From contig OX579642.1 of assembly GCA_951230915.1 (NCBI GenBank), forward strand, positions 2,852,001 through 2,916,000: a stretch of 64,000 bases of DNA, written 5' to 3'. Position 1 is the stretch's first letter; each line of letters starts with the position of its first letter. Below the pieces are notes generated by a model, which did no database searches, was not told where the DNA came from, and saw only the letters and a list, made by a program, of their open reading frames with translations. Source of the DNA: Antitrichia curtipendula (lineage: Eukaryota > Streptophyta > Bryopsida > Hypnales > Leucodontaceae). The position numbers were made by a program, and so were the translations under genes. Of the stretch, positions 46,545-60,396 are shown piece after piece.

Positions 46545-47820
46545 GGTTGACAGCTCCGCAACCGCTTTGCTTCCAATAACTTCAACACTCCTAATCGAAC
46601 GAGCATGTAACCAGATCCTCAAATCCAACAATATAATTGTCTTGAAACGGCGAAGAAAGCTGTAGGTCACTAAGACAGAGCAGTGACTTTGCCGCTACGC
46701 AATTAGATCAAACTCATCCAACTCCACACCATCCAGCCGCAACACCATCCAAGCTTCAAACTCGGGTAGATTTCACTGAAGCGGTGCTGGCGATCAATGC
46801 TCTGAAGATTCTCGCAGCTTGTCTCTTGAATGTGCTTCAGGAGCAAGCAATCAACCTCCCAATTCGACGACGACGGAGCTCACACACACGAACACTCCGC
46901 TCAATTCCAAAAAAAAACTAGAACCCAATTAATTCCCTTTGATGAATGCCCTTTGCACCTATTCCAAATCCAGCTTCAGAAGCAATCAAAAATTCAACTC
47001 CAATGCCGCAAGGAAGTCCACAAGAAAAATCGAAGACCAGGAAATCGGAAATCGCACTCTAATAACGACGCCACGCGCGCACTTCCAAATTGGTCAAAAC
47101 GGCGGCGACTACATGTAATCCCGAACTCACGCCAGGTCTAAATTCAACCCAAACCCGCATCCACCACTTGACCCACAAATGCTGACCATGCTACTCAAGA
47201 ACTCAACACTTCTGCTCAGAATTGGAAGAGTGTAAGATTCAGGATAAGAACAAGAATGGGAAGAAGCTGATGACGGAAGTGTGCACAAGAATAGAGAAGA
47301 TAAGAAAAAAGCTGGGAACCGACACTTGTAGATATGGATTGCGGTTTGTGAGCGATGGATCGGATCATCCCAGCAAAGCAACAAACCGACATGCTCGCTG
47401 GCTTGTGTCCCGAGAAAGAAGCAGCCGGTGGCAAGCAACCAATTAGAAACTGCGGGGGACTGGGTTGGTTGGCGCATTGCCTGGGGATTTGGGCTCCCGT
47501 TTTGGTTAGTGTGCCCGTTTCTGAGTGTACCCGTTTTGTGTGATTTGGAAGTTTGTGAAGGCGCCACGGCGAGTGTTGTGTTGGAGGATTGGCAAGCCAG
47601 TGGAGAGTGGTCCTGGCATGTGAAGCTCCTAGGAAGTGGGACGCTGCACATTCGTCGACAACGGAACAGGTTCAAGGAATCCCGGGAAAGCAAAAGTTGG
47701 GGCACACGCGTCCGCAAATGAATACGCAAGCAGGTACGCGCTGAAACCCAAACCCTTTTGTTTTTGAAACATACGGCCTTTAGAGGGTCGCAATTGGACT
47801 GACACGACTCAACCAATGCA
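46545..47820 (-). promoter_or_regulatory. Probable promoter and 5' leader of the lipase gene
   Basis: This roughly 1.3-kb stretch is less AT-rich than the DNA beyond 47800 and directly precedes the lipase start codon. A 229-codon open frame on the minus strand (47127-47816) and smaller plus-strand frames lack recognisable domains and look like chance openings. A divergent gene cannot be excluded. Confidence 0.45.
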
Positions 47821-49209
47821 AATCTAGCGCAAGGCCCGGAAATTACACACCTTGGGTATCTCCGTCAAGAACAAGTGGAGAAACAAACCTTCTCCTGGTG
47901 CGCCAACACAAAGAGCCCCCACACGACCAATGTCAACATGGGGAGCTAAACCAAGAACCTCGTAGATTTCATTGGAAGTTCCTATTACTTAACCATCACT
48001 CAAGGTAATTTTAGGTCATTTCAGACCAACTACATAGGTTTTGTTGGGTGTCTTTTCACGTAATCTTTGGTATCATTAGAGTTAATCGTAAAGTAGTATA
48101 GACCTTCTCTAAAGTAATAGTCTTGGGACCGGGCTCAAGTCTTTATGCTCAAGAATCTCAAAGAACTTTTATGATGTGTATGTCTGGGATTGGACCTAGT
48201 GCAGTATTAAACAATCAATACTCCGTCACTTTAGAGAGGTCATCGCCTTACAAAAGTTTACTTTGAAGAAGTTTCTAGTGTATGTACAATGCAGGACCAC
48301 AAGCCGGGATTTTGGAAAAACATAGGACAAAATTTCCTAGAGCACCAACATTGAGGTCCAATGGAGTTTCAGTGGGGCCGTATTTCTTTTGTACTATTCT
48401 TAATTATACCTTCCTCTGACACCCTTGTTTCAAATTGAGATTTTCTTTATGATTAACTCTATTATCCTTATAATTATTCTTATTGATTGAAAATTTGGGG
48501 CATTTTTTTTAATGCTCCTTTGCCAACAATTGCATGTTAGAATCATCCATTATGAAATTTATTCTTTTGATTTGAAGAGTTTAAGAGTGAAAGTGAATTT
48601 TTTTGGGAAATGGAAATGAAGTTTGAGTTTTCAAGAGTTGGATTTGTCTTTGGTGATGTTTGTGTTGTTTTTATGTCTATGTGCATAGGGAAAAAAAATA
48701 GGTTTTAGAGGTAGCTTCACATTATTGTCAAACTAAAAAGCAACCAAGAAGTTTGAGGTATAATAGAGTTATTCGTAAAGTAAACCCGAGTTTAGAGGTA
48801 AAATTGGGGTTTGAAGCCCTGCTTTATGTAAAAAAGCAGGTGAAAAAGTAAAAAGCTCGCGCAATCAACACTAGCAGAACAAAACTTGGGACCAAACTTT
48901 CTTTCGCATCGAAATGGTGCCTAAAAAAGTTTGGACCTGAGTTTACCTGTCACAGAAATTGTACATTGACAGTTTGTGAGAATGGAGGGTGGAGAGGTTG
49001 TTTTTATAATGAAATCCACTGTTCTTTATGAACTCTCAAAGGATATGGGTTTATTTTAAGATTGAGCTCCTCCAAGCTCTTACAAGTTACTTACAACTCC
49101 AACCATTTACATATCCCATATGGGTTGCTTTACCTCCTTTCACCAATTTGTATAAGAGCTTGTTTAAAACTGGGTTTCAAACTAGGGATGACTTTACGAA
49201 TAACTCTAA
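47821..49209. other. AT-rich intergenic DNA, no gene seen
   Basis: No supported coding or RNA gene. The word GTCAAACTAAAAAGCAACCAAG near 48728 recurs near 20413 and may be the outer part of the dispersed repeat that follows. Confidence 0.55.
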
Positions 49210-49370
49210 TGTTAAAATTAGTTTTTTGGAAATTGTAAAGTTGCTTCCCCCAATTTTCAAATACCTCTTTTAAAAATATTGCATGCCAATAATTTTGATT
49301 CTCTTCTTGCAAATACTGCACACTTCTATATAGAATTTTAGAACTTCTTTAGTCTTTTTTGCGAGGTTTG
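49210..49370 (+). repeat. Dispersed repeat, second copy of 20457-20620
   Basis: TTAGTTTTTTGGAAATTG, AAAGTTGCTTCCCCC, CCAATAATTTTGATTCTC and AAATACTGCACACTTC follow the same order as at 20457-20620. Confidence 0.7.
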
Positions 49371-51759
49371 GATGCACAAAAGTCCTCTCTTATGTGTTTC
49401 CTTTACTTCTAAGTAGAATAGAGCCTGTTGCAATGCAATTGCACTAAAAAGGTTTCATTAAGTCAAGCTTCATTGAAAAGTTGCATAGATGTCATTAGAA
49501 TTTAGCAAGAACAAATGTGAATTTTTCTGAAGATAGAAATGTGTGAAAAATTGTAATGGATGACATTGTGATATAGTTAACATTAATGCCCAAAGAGCAT
49601 ACCAAATATACATCATTGGTATTATGCTTTAGCATAATTTTCATTGATTGAAAATTTTAAAAATTCTTTGGATGTTACGATTCCTACACTTATGTCACAA
49701 TTATGAGATCTAAAATTCATTATTTTTCTTAGTAAGGGCTAATATGTTTCTTTCTTGTAATTCCTTGATCTTATAAATGAAAACAAAAAGTTGACTTTGA
49801 AATTTAAGAGGTTGATAGTATATAATCTTTAAATTATTTTTTATTTTTATGGATCCAAGTATAAGATTGATTTGTTTTATTTTTTCCTAATAAAATTTTA
49901 CAATAAAAACATTTATTCATTGCTAAATTGTAAAGCCTAAACTCCAATAATAAGTGTTTATTAGCTTAAAATCTTCTTTCAAAAAATTTAGAGAGAAACA
50001 CATTAGTCCTGCAACTTGTGTACTTAGACAACATGTTGGAAAGATTTATGGAAAATGATCAAGCAAAAAAAACTTCATATTCATTTTTATATAAATTAAC
50101 TGGGATAAGTCAAATAATGAAAGAAAAAAACTAAAATGCTAATAGTTTTGACAAAAAATTGGCTAATGTCAATTCCAATGGTGAAAATGTTCTTTTAGTG
50201 AAAACAAATCATGCACTTTTGTTTTCATTAAAAAAATTTGAAATATGAGTTCAAAATATAACTTCATGCGTTAATTTTTTCATTGTTGCATGCAAAAAAA
50301 TTAAACCCCTCATAGTTTTCTTTTTGTTAGTTGGAATAAAATAATTTAAAACTTTATTTGTATACATCAATCTATCCAATCAGATAAAACTAATTAATGA
50401 TTAAGTAGAAGATATATACTTAATTCCTTGAGGCTTTAATATTGAAGCAAGAAAAAACTTATAAATTTTTGTGAGACAAAGCTTCACATATTAATCCAAG
50501 AAATGGATGCAAGCAAAGTAAATTGCTCAATTCAATACTGCTTTTGAAACTTCTATAAAAATGCTCAAAATATCTAAATTTGTATATGTGGAAGCTTTGT
50601 ACACAATGCATACAATATCACCAACTTATATTCTTTGTGTACTTAGTGGTTAAAAAATGTCTTGTTGGTTTTCATTTCCAATTGATATTCTAAATTTTGT
50701 CAAAACAATAGTAGTAAATGTAAGCAACATAAGAGAAACATATATCATAATCATCATTGTCAAAAATGCAACATGTACATTTGGATCCAAAAACAACACT
50801 AAAGCCTAGACATTGATGACACAAGATGTGCAAAATTAGAATATATATAACAACATAGAAGAACCTAGTGTCGATTTTTGGTACACCTACAAACAATACT
50901 TTGATATTTTATAACTTATTTACATAGTATTCAAGTAATATATGCTAAAGATTTTTTCACTTTCCAACAAGATTAAGTAAAAAAATAATAATACTTTCTG
51001 ATAGTAAATAACTAAATATGGATGCAATTATATAACATTCTTGAATGGGAAGATAGAGAGGATCCTTATACAATTTCACTATCACAAGAATATATCCATA
51101 TTATAGTAACCCACAAAATTTATAGGCAAGCTTACATTCAAGATTTTCTACAATGAAAGCAGACATGATTTATGAAAAGCAAAGGGGCCCATGCCTTGAA
51201 GTTCAAGAATGTTACATGTAGGTAAAAATAATAATTATGGTCAGCAACCCAGTTCAAAGCTCTACTATTGAATCAAATTCAATTATATTACTCTCTCATG
51301 TAGTTTTTATTGCATAAGTGTATAATTGGGGCTCAAAGTTTTGGAACTAGGGATGAAAAGGCTAGAGTTGGGTTTGAAAGTCGCCATTTAAAAGTTACCA
51401 CAAAAAGGTGCTTTGGAATTTTCATTGGAACCATTCATGTAGAAAAGTAAGTAAGTGACATTAGAATAGTCTGTTCTTGAAGCGACCTTTAAGAGTTGAT
51501 TATATATGGAGGGAAGCTAAACTCCTTGAAACAATTTTCAAGTCAATTTTCTTAGGAAAAAAATAGAGTCGGCATCTAATTCAAGTTGTTTCTTATTTTT
51601 TGGGACCTTCATTCATAGAAATAGTTACAAATTTTTGAAGTTAAACCATAATGATCACTAAAAGCAACCACCTCTTGAAATGTACACTATTGATAAATCA
51701 AAGAAAGAAAAGAAAAGTGTACCTTTGTATTAGTGGTGGCTTTCAGAGCATGGGCGCTT
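49371..51759. other. AT-rich intergenic DNA, no gene seen
   Basis: No supported gene, RNA or repeat structure was recognised. Confidence 0.55.
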
Positions 51760-53649
51760 TTAACCTCTAAAGTCCCAAGGCCTTTTTTTCATCAAAAAAC
51801 ACTCAAAACTACCATTTCTATAGCAAAAAGCAAATTTATTTTGATTTTAATTTTTTGCATATTTAACCATAGGATCTTGTACTAGACTAGTGTAAGAATG
51901 TGTTTAAGAAATTTCAAAACTTTGACCGTGTAGATTGCAAGATATTTGCATTTAAAGTGAAGGAAACAAGTTTTTTTGTTGATTGCCCAACTACAGTTTT
52001 TGGCTTTGAACCATCTTAACTTAAATTTTTTGATCTACTGATTTTTTATTTTTTATTTTTTATATGATGAAGAATTGAGTTGAGAATCTAGGAAAATAAA
52101 ATTCTTAGAAAAAATAACTTAGTTTTCATTCATTAAAAAATTGTTAAGTAGAAGTAGGTTCAAGATTGAAGGAAAAACTAAACCGTTAATAGCTCTAAAA
52201 TGGAATTGAAACACACTAATCTCAATGGTGAGATTGTTCTAGCAAAACACCTTAACCCTAGACCGCCCATGGCCGTTTTGAGTAAAAAACATCCTAGCTT
52301 TTGAAGTGCTAGAAATCCAAATGTGATTAAGTAATAAAGATCTTAACCGTACAATCATGTAGTACACATGTTGTAGATGTCATGGATCAAATTTGAAGTC
52401 ATTTGAACGTGTAGATTGCAAGATTATAATGTTTTAGTGTTGAAAAAGAATGCTGAAATTTTCCTAAAAACACATTTCGAGGCCAAATTTGATTTCTAAA
52501 CCTAATCAAATGAAAAAACTTTAAACTACAAAGTGATTCAAAACCAGGATACAAACACATTGGTGAAAAAAATATCATTCAATTGACTCAATGTGTTTGC
52601 AAAATGGCTTGCAAATGTCAAAAATAGGCAAGAAAAGTTGCAAAAAACACATCTAGGGCTGAACCTCCTTCTACTAAAATGCTTCTCAGTCATTCATAAA
52701 TTCTTGTATTGATATGAAAATTTATCCACACAAACTAGGCTAGTATATGCAACTTTTACAAAAACAATTATTGAAAACAGACATTTTATGAAGAAGATAC
52801 AAGCCGCCGAAGTTCACTATAGTCCATAAATGGCGGGATTTTGAATTTTGAATTGCTCCCAAACATTCAAAACAACTTGGATTGACATGAAAATTTCACC
52901 ACAATAACTAGAATTCAAGGGAAACACAACCCAACAAATTTTATTGAAATCTAACATTGGATGAAGGAGATACAAGACCCCGAAGTTGCAGCCATGAAGT
53001 GCACTTTGGTGAATCAAATTGAGCCTGTGAACTTTGATTGGCTTCCAAAAAATCATTACCTCTTGTATTGATCTGAAAATTTTACCACACAAACTAAAAG
53101 AAAAGGCGCAACTTTTCCAATAAGTTTTATTGACTTTGGACATTGGATGCAAAAGTTACAATACTTTGAATTTAACTTAAAACTATGTGAGGACACTTTT
53201 TGTCCTCTTGGGCGGTCTAGGGTTAACCTTGTGGAACTTTATTTTTGTTTCAAATGTAAAAATTGAGTTTAGAAATGAATCCTACAAGTTATTTTTTCAA
53301 GAAGATGCTCTAATTGCCCGAAAAACAAGATTGTCCATAACTTTCTCATAACAAATCCAAATGGAATGAATCAAAGCTTTCCATGTAGATAAAAGTACAA
53401 TCTATATAATACAATTTTTTAAAGTTTTTTTGAAGATTTTTTTTGCCCACCAAACTAAAGAAAGGGCTTTTTGTGCCATAAATTTTTCTCCCACGCACCA
53501 ATTGAAATAAAAATTATATTTTTGGAAAGCTTATGTGTTTTTCTATCTTAACCAAAAAATTCAAAAAAATTCAATAAATATTGAGATTGTAGGAGCCTGC
53601 CCAAAATCCATTTTATCCTCTGAGGGGACAAAGGGACTTTAGGGAAAAA
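51760..53649 (+). mobile_element. TTAA element, family T1, carrying a nested T2 element
   Basis: The left end is TTAACCTCTAAAGTCCCAAGG. The right end is decayed to GGGACTTTAGGGAAAA, preceded by a TCCTCTGAGGGGACA palindrome variant. Removing the nested element at 52252-53226 leaves about 918 bp in standard T1 order (CTAGACTAGTG, TAGAAGTAGGTTCAAGATTG, then CTTGTGGAAC and CAAGAAGATGCTC). It is non-coding. Confidence 0.87.
52252..53226 (-). mobile_element. TTAA element, family T2, copy B, nested in T1 (975 bp)
   Basis: The ends are a perfect inverted repeat, TTAACCCTAGACCGCCC at 52252 and GGGCGGTCTAGGGTTAA ending at 53226. CCCTAGA is also how the classical insect piggyBac terminus begins. A palindrome-like GAGGACAAAAAGTGTCCTC lies just inside the right end. 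The reverse complement matches the element at 10374-11342 along its length. TTAA is present on both sides inside T1 sequence, and the T1 copy at 56264 has a single TTAA at the same place (56659-56662). It is non-coding. Confidence 0.93.
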
Positions 53650-54289
53650 AAGTACCCTACATTAGAATCCAAAAGGACAAAATTTATCCTCCTCTAGGAT
53701 GTACAATGGAAAGCTATATATTTCTGCTTTGACTACCTAAAACGTATCATTCTTTCTTCAAAATTGAATTGACCAAAATACGTAAAAAAACAAACCTTAA
53801 TTTATTGTTCTTTTGAAGGAACAAAAATTTGTTGAATTCAATAATTGTATCTAAGATAAAACAGCCCACTACGGTCATAATTAAAAGTTTGGCCACATGC
53901 CATTGCTAAAAAATTTCAATTCTTTTTCCACATAAAGAGAAGTGTGAGAAACAATGAGAGCAATTGAAATTATAGTTTTTTTGAGACAAAGTATAAATTT
54001 GCTATGAATTTTTTCAAGTGTTCAACGCATCATGGCCCAAAAGAGTCTGTAGACTATCCCAAAACCAACAAAATCTGAATCCATAATGCTCATCTTGTTC
54101 ACGTAAACCAATCATAATATTTCTAACAAATAAGGTCTAGAAAAAGTCAATTCTTGCAATGAATTTACACTAAAATGTTGGAAGTTCTTAATGAGGTTAT
54201 TAATCACTCCATTATTGTCATGTGAAACATGCATTGTAGCCCAAATTTTTTGGACATTCTTTCCGAAAAATGAGGGAAACTACAAGTTT
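53650..54289. other. AT-rich intergenic DNA, no gene seen
   Basis: Nothing supported in this stretch. Confidence 0.55.
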
Positions 54290-54460
54290 TTGAAGGTAAA
54301 AGTAAAATCTTGCCCCCTATTTTGTGCTGTGTCTAGGGTATGTTCTAGACCTCTCATAGCTAATGTAGGGTCTATGATTGCAAATATGCATTCAAAGTTT
54401 GAAAAAATGCATTGTGTCAAAATTTTAAAAAAATCCTGTATTTTTCCCCAGGGTAAATGC
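54290..54460 (-). repeat. Dispersed repeat of about 140 bp, copy 3, reversed
   Basis: The reverse complement aligns with 21880-22030 and 28555-28690 (CCCCCTATTTTGTG, GCAAATATGCATTCAAA, AAAATTTTAAAAAAATCC). It is non-coding, though a 178-codon open frame happens to pass through it. Confidence 0.65.
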
Positions 54461-54490
54461 AACTTGTTGGGCCCATTCAATGGACAACAT

Positions 54491-55079
54491 TTAACCCCTA
54501 AAGCCCCGAGGGTGTTTTCTGCCAAAAAACACTCAAAACTACCACTTCTGTTGTATTCATTTAAAGAAACCAATTTTTTTTGTATTTTTATAGAATTTAA
54601 CCGTAGGATGTTGTACTTAACTTGTCTGAGATCATGTAGTAAAAATTTCACCAAATTTCACCGTACGGATTGGAAGATATTAGCATTCAAAGTTGAACAA
54701 AAAGTTTTTTTTGAAGAAGATGCTTAAATTGCCCCAAAAAATAAGATTGTCCATAACTTTCTCATCCCTTGTCCAAATAGAATGAATAAAAGCTTCACAT
54801 ATAGGTAAAAACATAATCTTTTAGGAAAAAAATTCAAAAAATAATATTTTGACTTTTTGTAATTTTTGGGGGCTGCCCGCCAATCTCCATTTCTTGCTCA
54901 TTGTGCCATAACTTTTTCATCCGGCATCCAATTGAAACAAAAATTATATATCCACAAAGCTCTTGCAAAGCTACACAACCTCAAAAAATCTCAAAAAAAT
55001 TCACTTCAAACTGAGACAATAGGAACCTACCCGGACCCAAATTGTCCCCCGAGGGGACAAACGGGGCTTTAGGGGTTAA
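54491..55079 (+). mobile_element. TTAA element, family T1b (589 bp)
   Basis: The left end is TTAACCCCTAAAGCCCCGAGG and the right end is GGGGCTTTAGGGGTTAA, giving a 17-base terminal match including TTAA. The subterminal palindrome GTCCCCCGAGGGGAC is intact. It is very close to 31295-31881. Both ends are intact, so it is probably among the youngest copies here. Confidence 0.92.
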
Positions 55080-56263
55080 TGTCCCCCCAAATCTCACATA
55101 CTTAAGAAAACAACCCATAATGAGGTCATTCCTTAGGAATATACTATGTCATCTAACCACAATGAAATGTTTTACCTTACGCACAATGACCAAACGGTCC
55201 ACAATGGCTTTCCTACCTTACTTTTTCAATGCATAGGAGCGCACAAGTTTGAAGAAAAGAGTAAAGAAAGTGGCGGCCGGTGCTTGGAATGTTTTTTTGT
55301 TTTTTTGTTTTTGGAAATATCATATTGTAATGTGCATGTTGAGTGATGTACAGTACTGTAGTTTGATTGATCAATGACAAGGGATGGACGGACTGCATGC
55401 GGAGGACGGACTGCGAGCAGTGAATGTGAAAAAGGCGGTTTAGATTCCGTCACCGAGTTGCTGCATGTGCACTTTAGTTGCTTGGGAATGACGCTGAATG
55501 CCCGAGTTTCTCAAATCTCGACGTTCTGTTGACACTTGACAGACAATGTGGGGGACACACATGGTGTGAGGTAACTAACACCTAAAAGTGCACGCCACCT
55601 AACAATCGCACACTACAGTTTTTTTTGCCTGAAATGTACTCCCACTGTTTCATGAGAGTCTAGGATCACTTTTAGGAAATACCTGTTTTCAGCACTTTTA
55701 AGATTCGTAGTTTATTCATATGGTGTTCAAAAAATGCATCCTAATAAGAGAATTTAGAAACCCCTTTTTACTATTAAGAGGGAACCTTACAAAATGTTTT
55801 CCAATATAGTAATGGGGACCATGTTGAATTGCTTATTTGTGTGATTTTAGGTATAGTTACTTTAGCTTACAAGTCAATCCTTTTGCAAAGTACGGTAAAG
55901 TAGGAGGCCTTGAAAATCACTCATGTAAGGGTTGGTCGACCTTTTTCATGTATTTCTTTTGATGAAATGATTTTAGCTCATTTTTCAGACAAAGAGAAAT
56001 AGATGCTTAATGTAATATAATTGGTTTCACATTTTTTGAAGCATTATTGAATTACTTACGAATTTTCAAACAAGTTGTATCGTTGGTACCTATTTATGAT
56101 CCTCGGTTTTCCGTAGATTGTGTTTACTTGCAACTTGTAAAGAGAAATGGGAAAAACAAGGAAAATGATTGGCTCTTGCAATAAATAATATTTGTTTTCC
56201 TCAATCCTTTCATTGATTATAGAGATCAGTTTAAAGACCGTTTCACGTTGATTTCAAAGCTCA
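55080..56263. other. AT-rich intergenic DNA, no gene seen
   Basis: A somewhat GC-richer patch (55370-55560) has no recognised frame. Nothing else is supported. Confidence 0.5.
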
Positions 56264-57093
56264 TTATCCCCTAAAGTCCCAAGGCCTTTTTTCCATCAAA
56301 AAACACTCAAAACTTTGACCATATAGATTGCAAGATATATGCATTTATGGTGAAGAAAACAAAAAATTTTACACTTTGCTTGATTAGATTCATTGACTTT
56401 AAACATTCTTTAACTTTAAATATTTTTTACTTTAAATTTTTGTACTACTAATTTTGATTTCCTAGTTTTTGATGTTGAAGAATCAAGTTGAAAATCTATG
56501 AAAACAAAATTCAACAAAAATATATTTAATTTTCACTCATTAAAAAATTGTTAAGTAGAAGTACGCTCAAGATTGAAAGAAAAACTAAACCATCAATAGC
56601 TCTAAGATGGAATTGAAACACAATAATTCCAATGGTGAGATTGTTCTAGCAAGCAAACTTAACCATGTCTAACAACTGTTTTTGAAAAATTGTAAAAATT
56701 GCATTCAAAAATGAATTCTATAAGTTGCCTTTTCTCAAGAAGATGCTTAGATTGCCCAGAAAACAAGATTATCCATAACTTTCTCATTATTAGTCCAAAT
56801 AAAATGAATCCAAGCTTCAGATGTAGACAAAAATAAAATCTTTGAGAAAAAAATTAAAAATTAAAAAAATTCAATTTTTTGTGACTTTTTTGGGCTGCCC
56901 CTCGAGCTGTTTTATGAAGTTCAAGTGGCATAACTTTTGCTCCTAGGCACTGATTGAAAAAAATATATATTCCCCGAAAGCTAATCTGATTTCTTATTTT
57001 CAAAAAAAGCTTCAAAAAATCATTTAAAAAATTGAAATTACACGAGTCTACCCCGAAATCCCAAAAATCCTCCGTAGAAACTTTATGAATTAT
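56264..57093 (+). mobile_element. TTAA element, family T1, internally deleted and decayed (830 bp)
   Basis: The left end is TTATCCCCTAAAGTCCCAAGG. The right end is decayed (CTTTATGAATTAT). After CACTCAAAACT the sequence jumps directly to TTTGACCATATAG, skipping about 100 bp present in other T1 copies, as if deleted between short matching words. It supplies the uninterrupted comparison site for the T2 nested insertion (AAACTTAACCATG at 56656). Confidence 0.83.
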
Positions 57094-60000
57094 AGGGGCA
57101 ATTCTAAATGCCCAAGCAAATTCTGAGCCTCCTACCTTAGCTTATGAGTTTGGTGAAAATTAAATAATGTAGTCACAAAGTGTCATATATCATCTTGCGA
57201 TTGATTTAGGGTGGTATGGACTTTCCAAAATTTGTTGGGGAAGTTCAATTTAAGGTAGAAACATCCAAAACCGTCTTTATATCCATTCATGCACAATAGA
57301 TTTTCCTTTAAGTGTCCCTAGACTTCCATTAAAGTGTCCCTCAAAAGTATCATTAACTTGTCCCCTTACTTAACTACAAGTAGTTGAGTATTCTTTTTTG
57401 AGATTTTGGTTTTAGATTTAGCTATATGTGGCCTAGAGAGATTCCACTTTGAAAATTCACAAAAATTACATGTCATATCCAAAATTATATTTTTTTAAAT
57501 GAATGATTTTCAATTGCTAATACTACAAAAGTACTTTTTTTTAGAAAAAGGTGCCTCCAAATTTTGTGAACTGCTTAAATTGATGGGTTTTGGTGTTTCT
57601 ACTGTACACACTTCCTTGTCAAAATTGACCCAAGTACGTACAATACTTTGGATTCATTTTGGTGTATAGTCAAAGTAATGACTTGTAAGGTGTAATTGAG
57701 TATCAATCCCTTTTCAAAACTTACCTTTCAAATCTAACCTACTAAACTTTTTGCCTTTGGATCAAAGGGGAGGCATAACATTTTGAACTTCATGGTTGAG
57801 GTTCTTTCATTATTGAAGTTTTTGAAGTAGTGCTTCAATAGTGTCAATGTACTCAAGAGGCTTTGCCCCTTTCGCACTAGTTCACTTTTTTACTTCAAAC
57901 TTTTCAAATGTAGCTTTTGTTAATACAAAGTTTTCTATTCCAGTCTTTATATTAAATCAATAATTCCATGTACACGAATTGACGCTTTTACTTTATATTA
58001 TCCATTCAACTTCTATGAGTGGATCTATACATAAAGATCTAATACTTTATTGTAAATAGAGCTTCAATAGCTCAATAAAATAACGCCTTATCTCTAATTC
58101 TATATTCGAACCATCATTGTCAGGACCCTATAATACTACGTGCCATCAAGTCTTGATGTTCGATGTTCGTTGAACTTCTCCAATATATAAACTCTCTTTT
58201 GTTGTGTTAATTGTTTATATGGTATTCATTGCCACACGACACATTGTAGTTGAAAAAGAGGAAGGCATCTTTTGTCACTTCATTGTCAAGGTGACATTCA
58301 TAGCCAAGTTGTGCATTGTAGTTAGAAAATAAGAAGAAAGTATAGTCATAACCCTCTATGTCTCTCTATAGTTATATGGCATCCTTGGCCAAGTAGCATA
58401 TTGTAGTTAGGAAAGGGGGAGGATGGTTTAAAGTCATAAATCCATTTTTCCTACACTCTTCAAGAGAGTGGTAGATCGTCAAGATTTAATGGTCTTCATC
58501 TTTTTGGAAAGAGAAGGTTATACCTTATAAGCAACTCTAGCCTAATGGCCTATATTTGGTTATTTAGTATAGAATATTGTATTTCCTTGTGCTTTGAGAG
58601 AGCTATTGATTTTGAAGATGTAATGAATTTTGAAATAGTGTGGAGGAGGATTATATTGTTTATTGTCAATGTTGTGGACCTTGAGTAGCAATCTAGTATA
58701 TGGAAGATTTAATTATATAATGGCAAAGTCATCACCAAATTTTGATGTGATAGTCTTTAGTTATTCAATGTAGATGAAGTGTAATGGAGGTATATGCTAG
58801 TACCTTGCAATTTGGAACCCTTAGATAGTAACAAGAGATTTGAACAAATAATATTTTTATCACTCTTACTATGGCTTATTTGCCCATTTATGAAAATTAA
58901 AGGTTGAATTATTCTTAGTCACAATCAAAAGGGATAGTCTGCTCAAAAGTGATAAGAAAATAGTTTTAGGAATGTTTGGCATTAAATTTTTTTTTCATTG
59001 AATGAACCAATTCAATTGCTACAAATTTTGAGTTAATATTGTTCTTTTCTTAGATAAAGGTGTATATTTTAGATGAATAAACACAATTAAGTATGAGTTT
59101 GCATGTTTCATCCATATCCATGGATGTATAAAGCTTCATTAATACAATGGAGTTTGTTTTTTGCATTACTCAAATAAATGAATAAATAGCTTCGATATTT
59201 TAGTGAAGATTGATTATTGCACCACCAAATAGAGGAAATAAAACATTCTAGAGATCATCAAAGAATTGATGTCATGCCTCGTGTCATGCTTAGCCATGTA
59301 ATCCTAAGTGCTCAAATTTTAACTTTGAGAGAGCTATTAATATTAATTGGATGGAGTTGGCACTATTTACAACATTCATCATCCACCTAGTGAATGGTTG
59401 AGCATGTAGAAGGTATGGACCAATGGGCAATACAAATTTTCAAATTGTGAAGATGTGTCATAAAATGCAAATTTGAATAATAATTGGATGATGAATTTCA
59501 AACAAAGTTGTTTATTGTGACTCATATATCACACCTATCGCCCTCCGTTGATGGATTCACGATTGCATTAATCAATATTCATCCGTCTTTATTTAGTATA
59601 GATGGAATATATAGTTTTGGGGTTTAGTTGCCTTTTAGTATTTATTTCCAAATGTTTTGATTCAAAATCCCATTGAATGCAAGATCATTATGCTTGACCT
59701 TAAAGAAAAAATTCAATTTGTATTTAGACCCAAGTAGAATTGTCAATTGTTTTGTTTATGATTGCAGTTGAAATCTCAATGACCACAAGGCCAACTTGAG
59801 TGCAGCCATCACAAACAAAACAAACCTAGTAGTAAGGTAGTGTGCTCTAAAAGCACCCATCTTCTTCAAACCGCCCCTATTTTTAGGTGGAGAATGGAGA
59901 TGGGGTGATCCTTAAATGGACCAGTTTAGCAATTGAATGCATGGGAGAAAAATTATTTTTCTATTGCAAAACCCAATTATTGTTTTTGATTTCTGGTCAT

Positions 60001-60396
60001 CTCTTTACAAGTTGCAAGTGGACATATTTTGGAATACCTATGGTCACAAATAGGTGCCTATGTCCCAAATCTTTGAAAATTTATAATTAATTCAAAAATG
60101 CTTGGAAAAATACAAAATCACTTATGTCAGTTTCCACATCTATTTTTCTTTCTCTGGAAAATGATCTAAAAATATTTCTGTCCATGAAAGCTTGTGAAAA
60201 AGGCGGACCAGCCCTTAAATGGTCGCTTTAAGAGCATGTTACCTTACACATAGTTTGTTTTTCCCCCCAATGTTTAAGAATTCAATTGCATTAGATGTTC
60301 CTATTTTTGAAGTATTTGTATTACAACTACATTATATTTTTGTTTGATTAGATTTTACTTTGAGATTGTGGGTAATAAAACTTTTTGAGATAAAAT
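57094..60396. other. AT-rich intergenic DNA, no gene seen
   Basis: More than 3 kb without a codon-biased frame, a recognisable RNA gene or clear element ends. A GGACCAG/CCTTAAATGG word pair recurs at about 59908 and 60207 without forming a convincing terminal repeat. Confidence 0.55.

Noticed and set aside
47127..47816. 229-codon minus-strand open frame upstream of the lipase gene
   Set aside because: No domain, no homology I can recognise, and a composition like a leader or promoter (many Ser, Cys and Pro). It is more likely a chance opening in the lipase upstream region.
54191..54727. 178-codon plus-strand frame
   Set aside because: It crosses a dispersed repeat and the left end of a T1b element, has AT-driven composition and no domain.
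59900..60240. Possible TTAA element bounded by CCTTAAATGG words
   Set aside because: The two words are in direct rather than inverted order and the flanks do not form terminal repeats.
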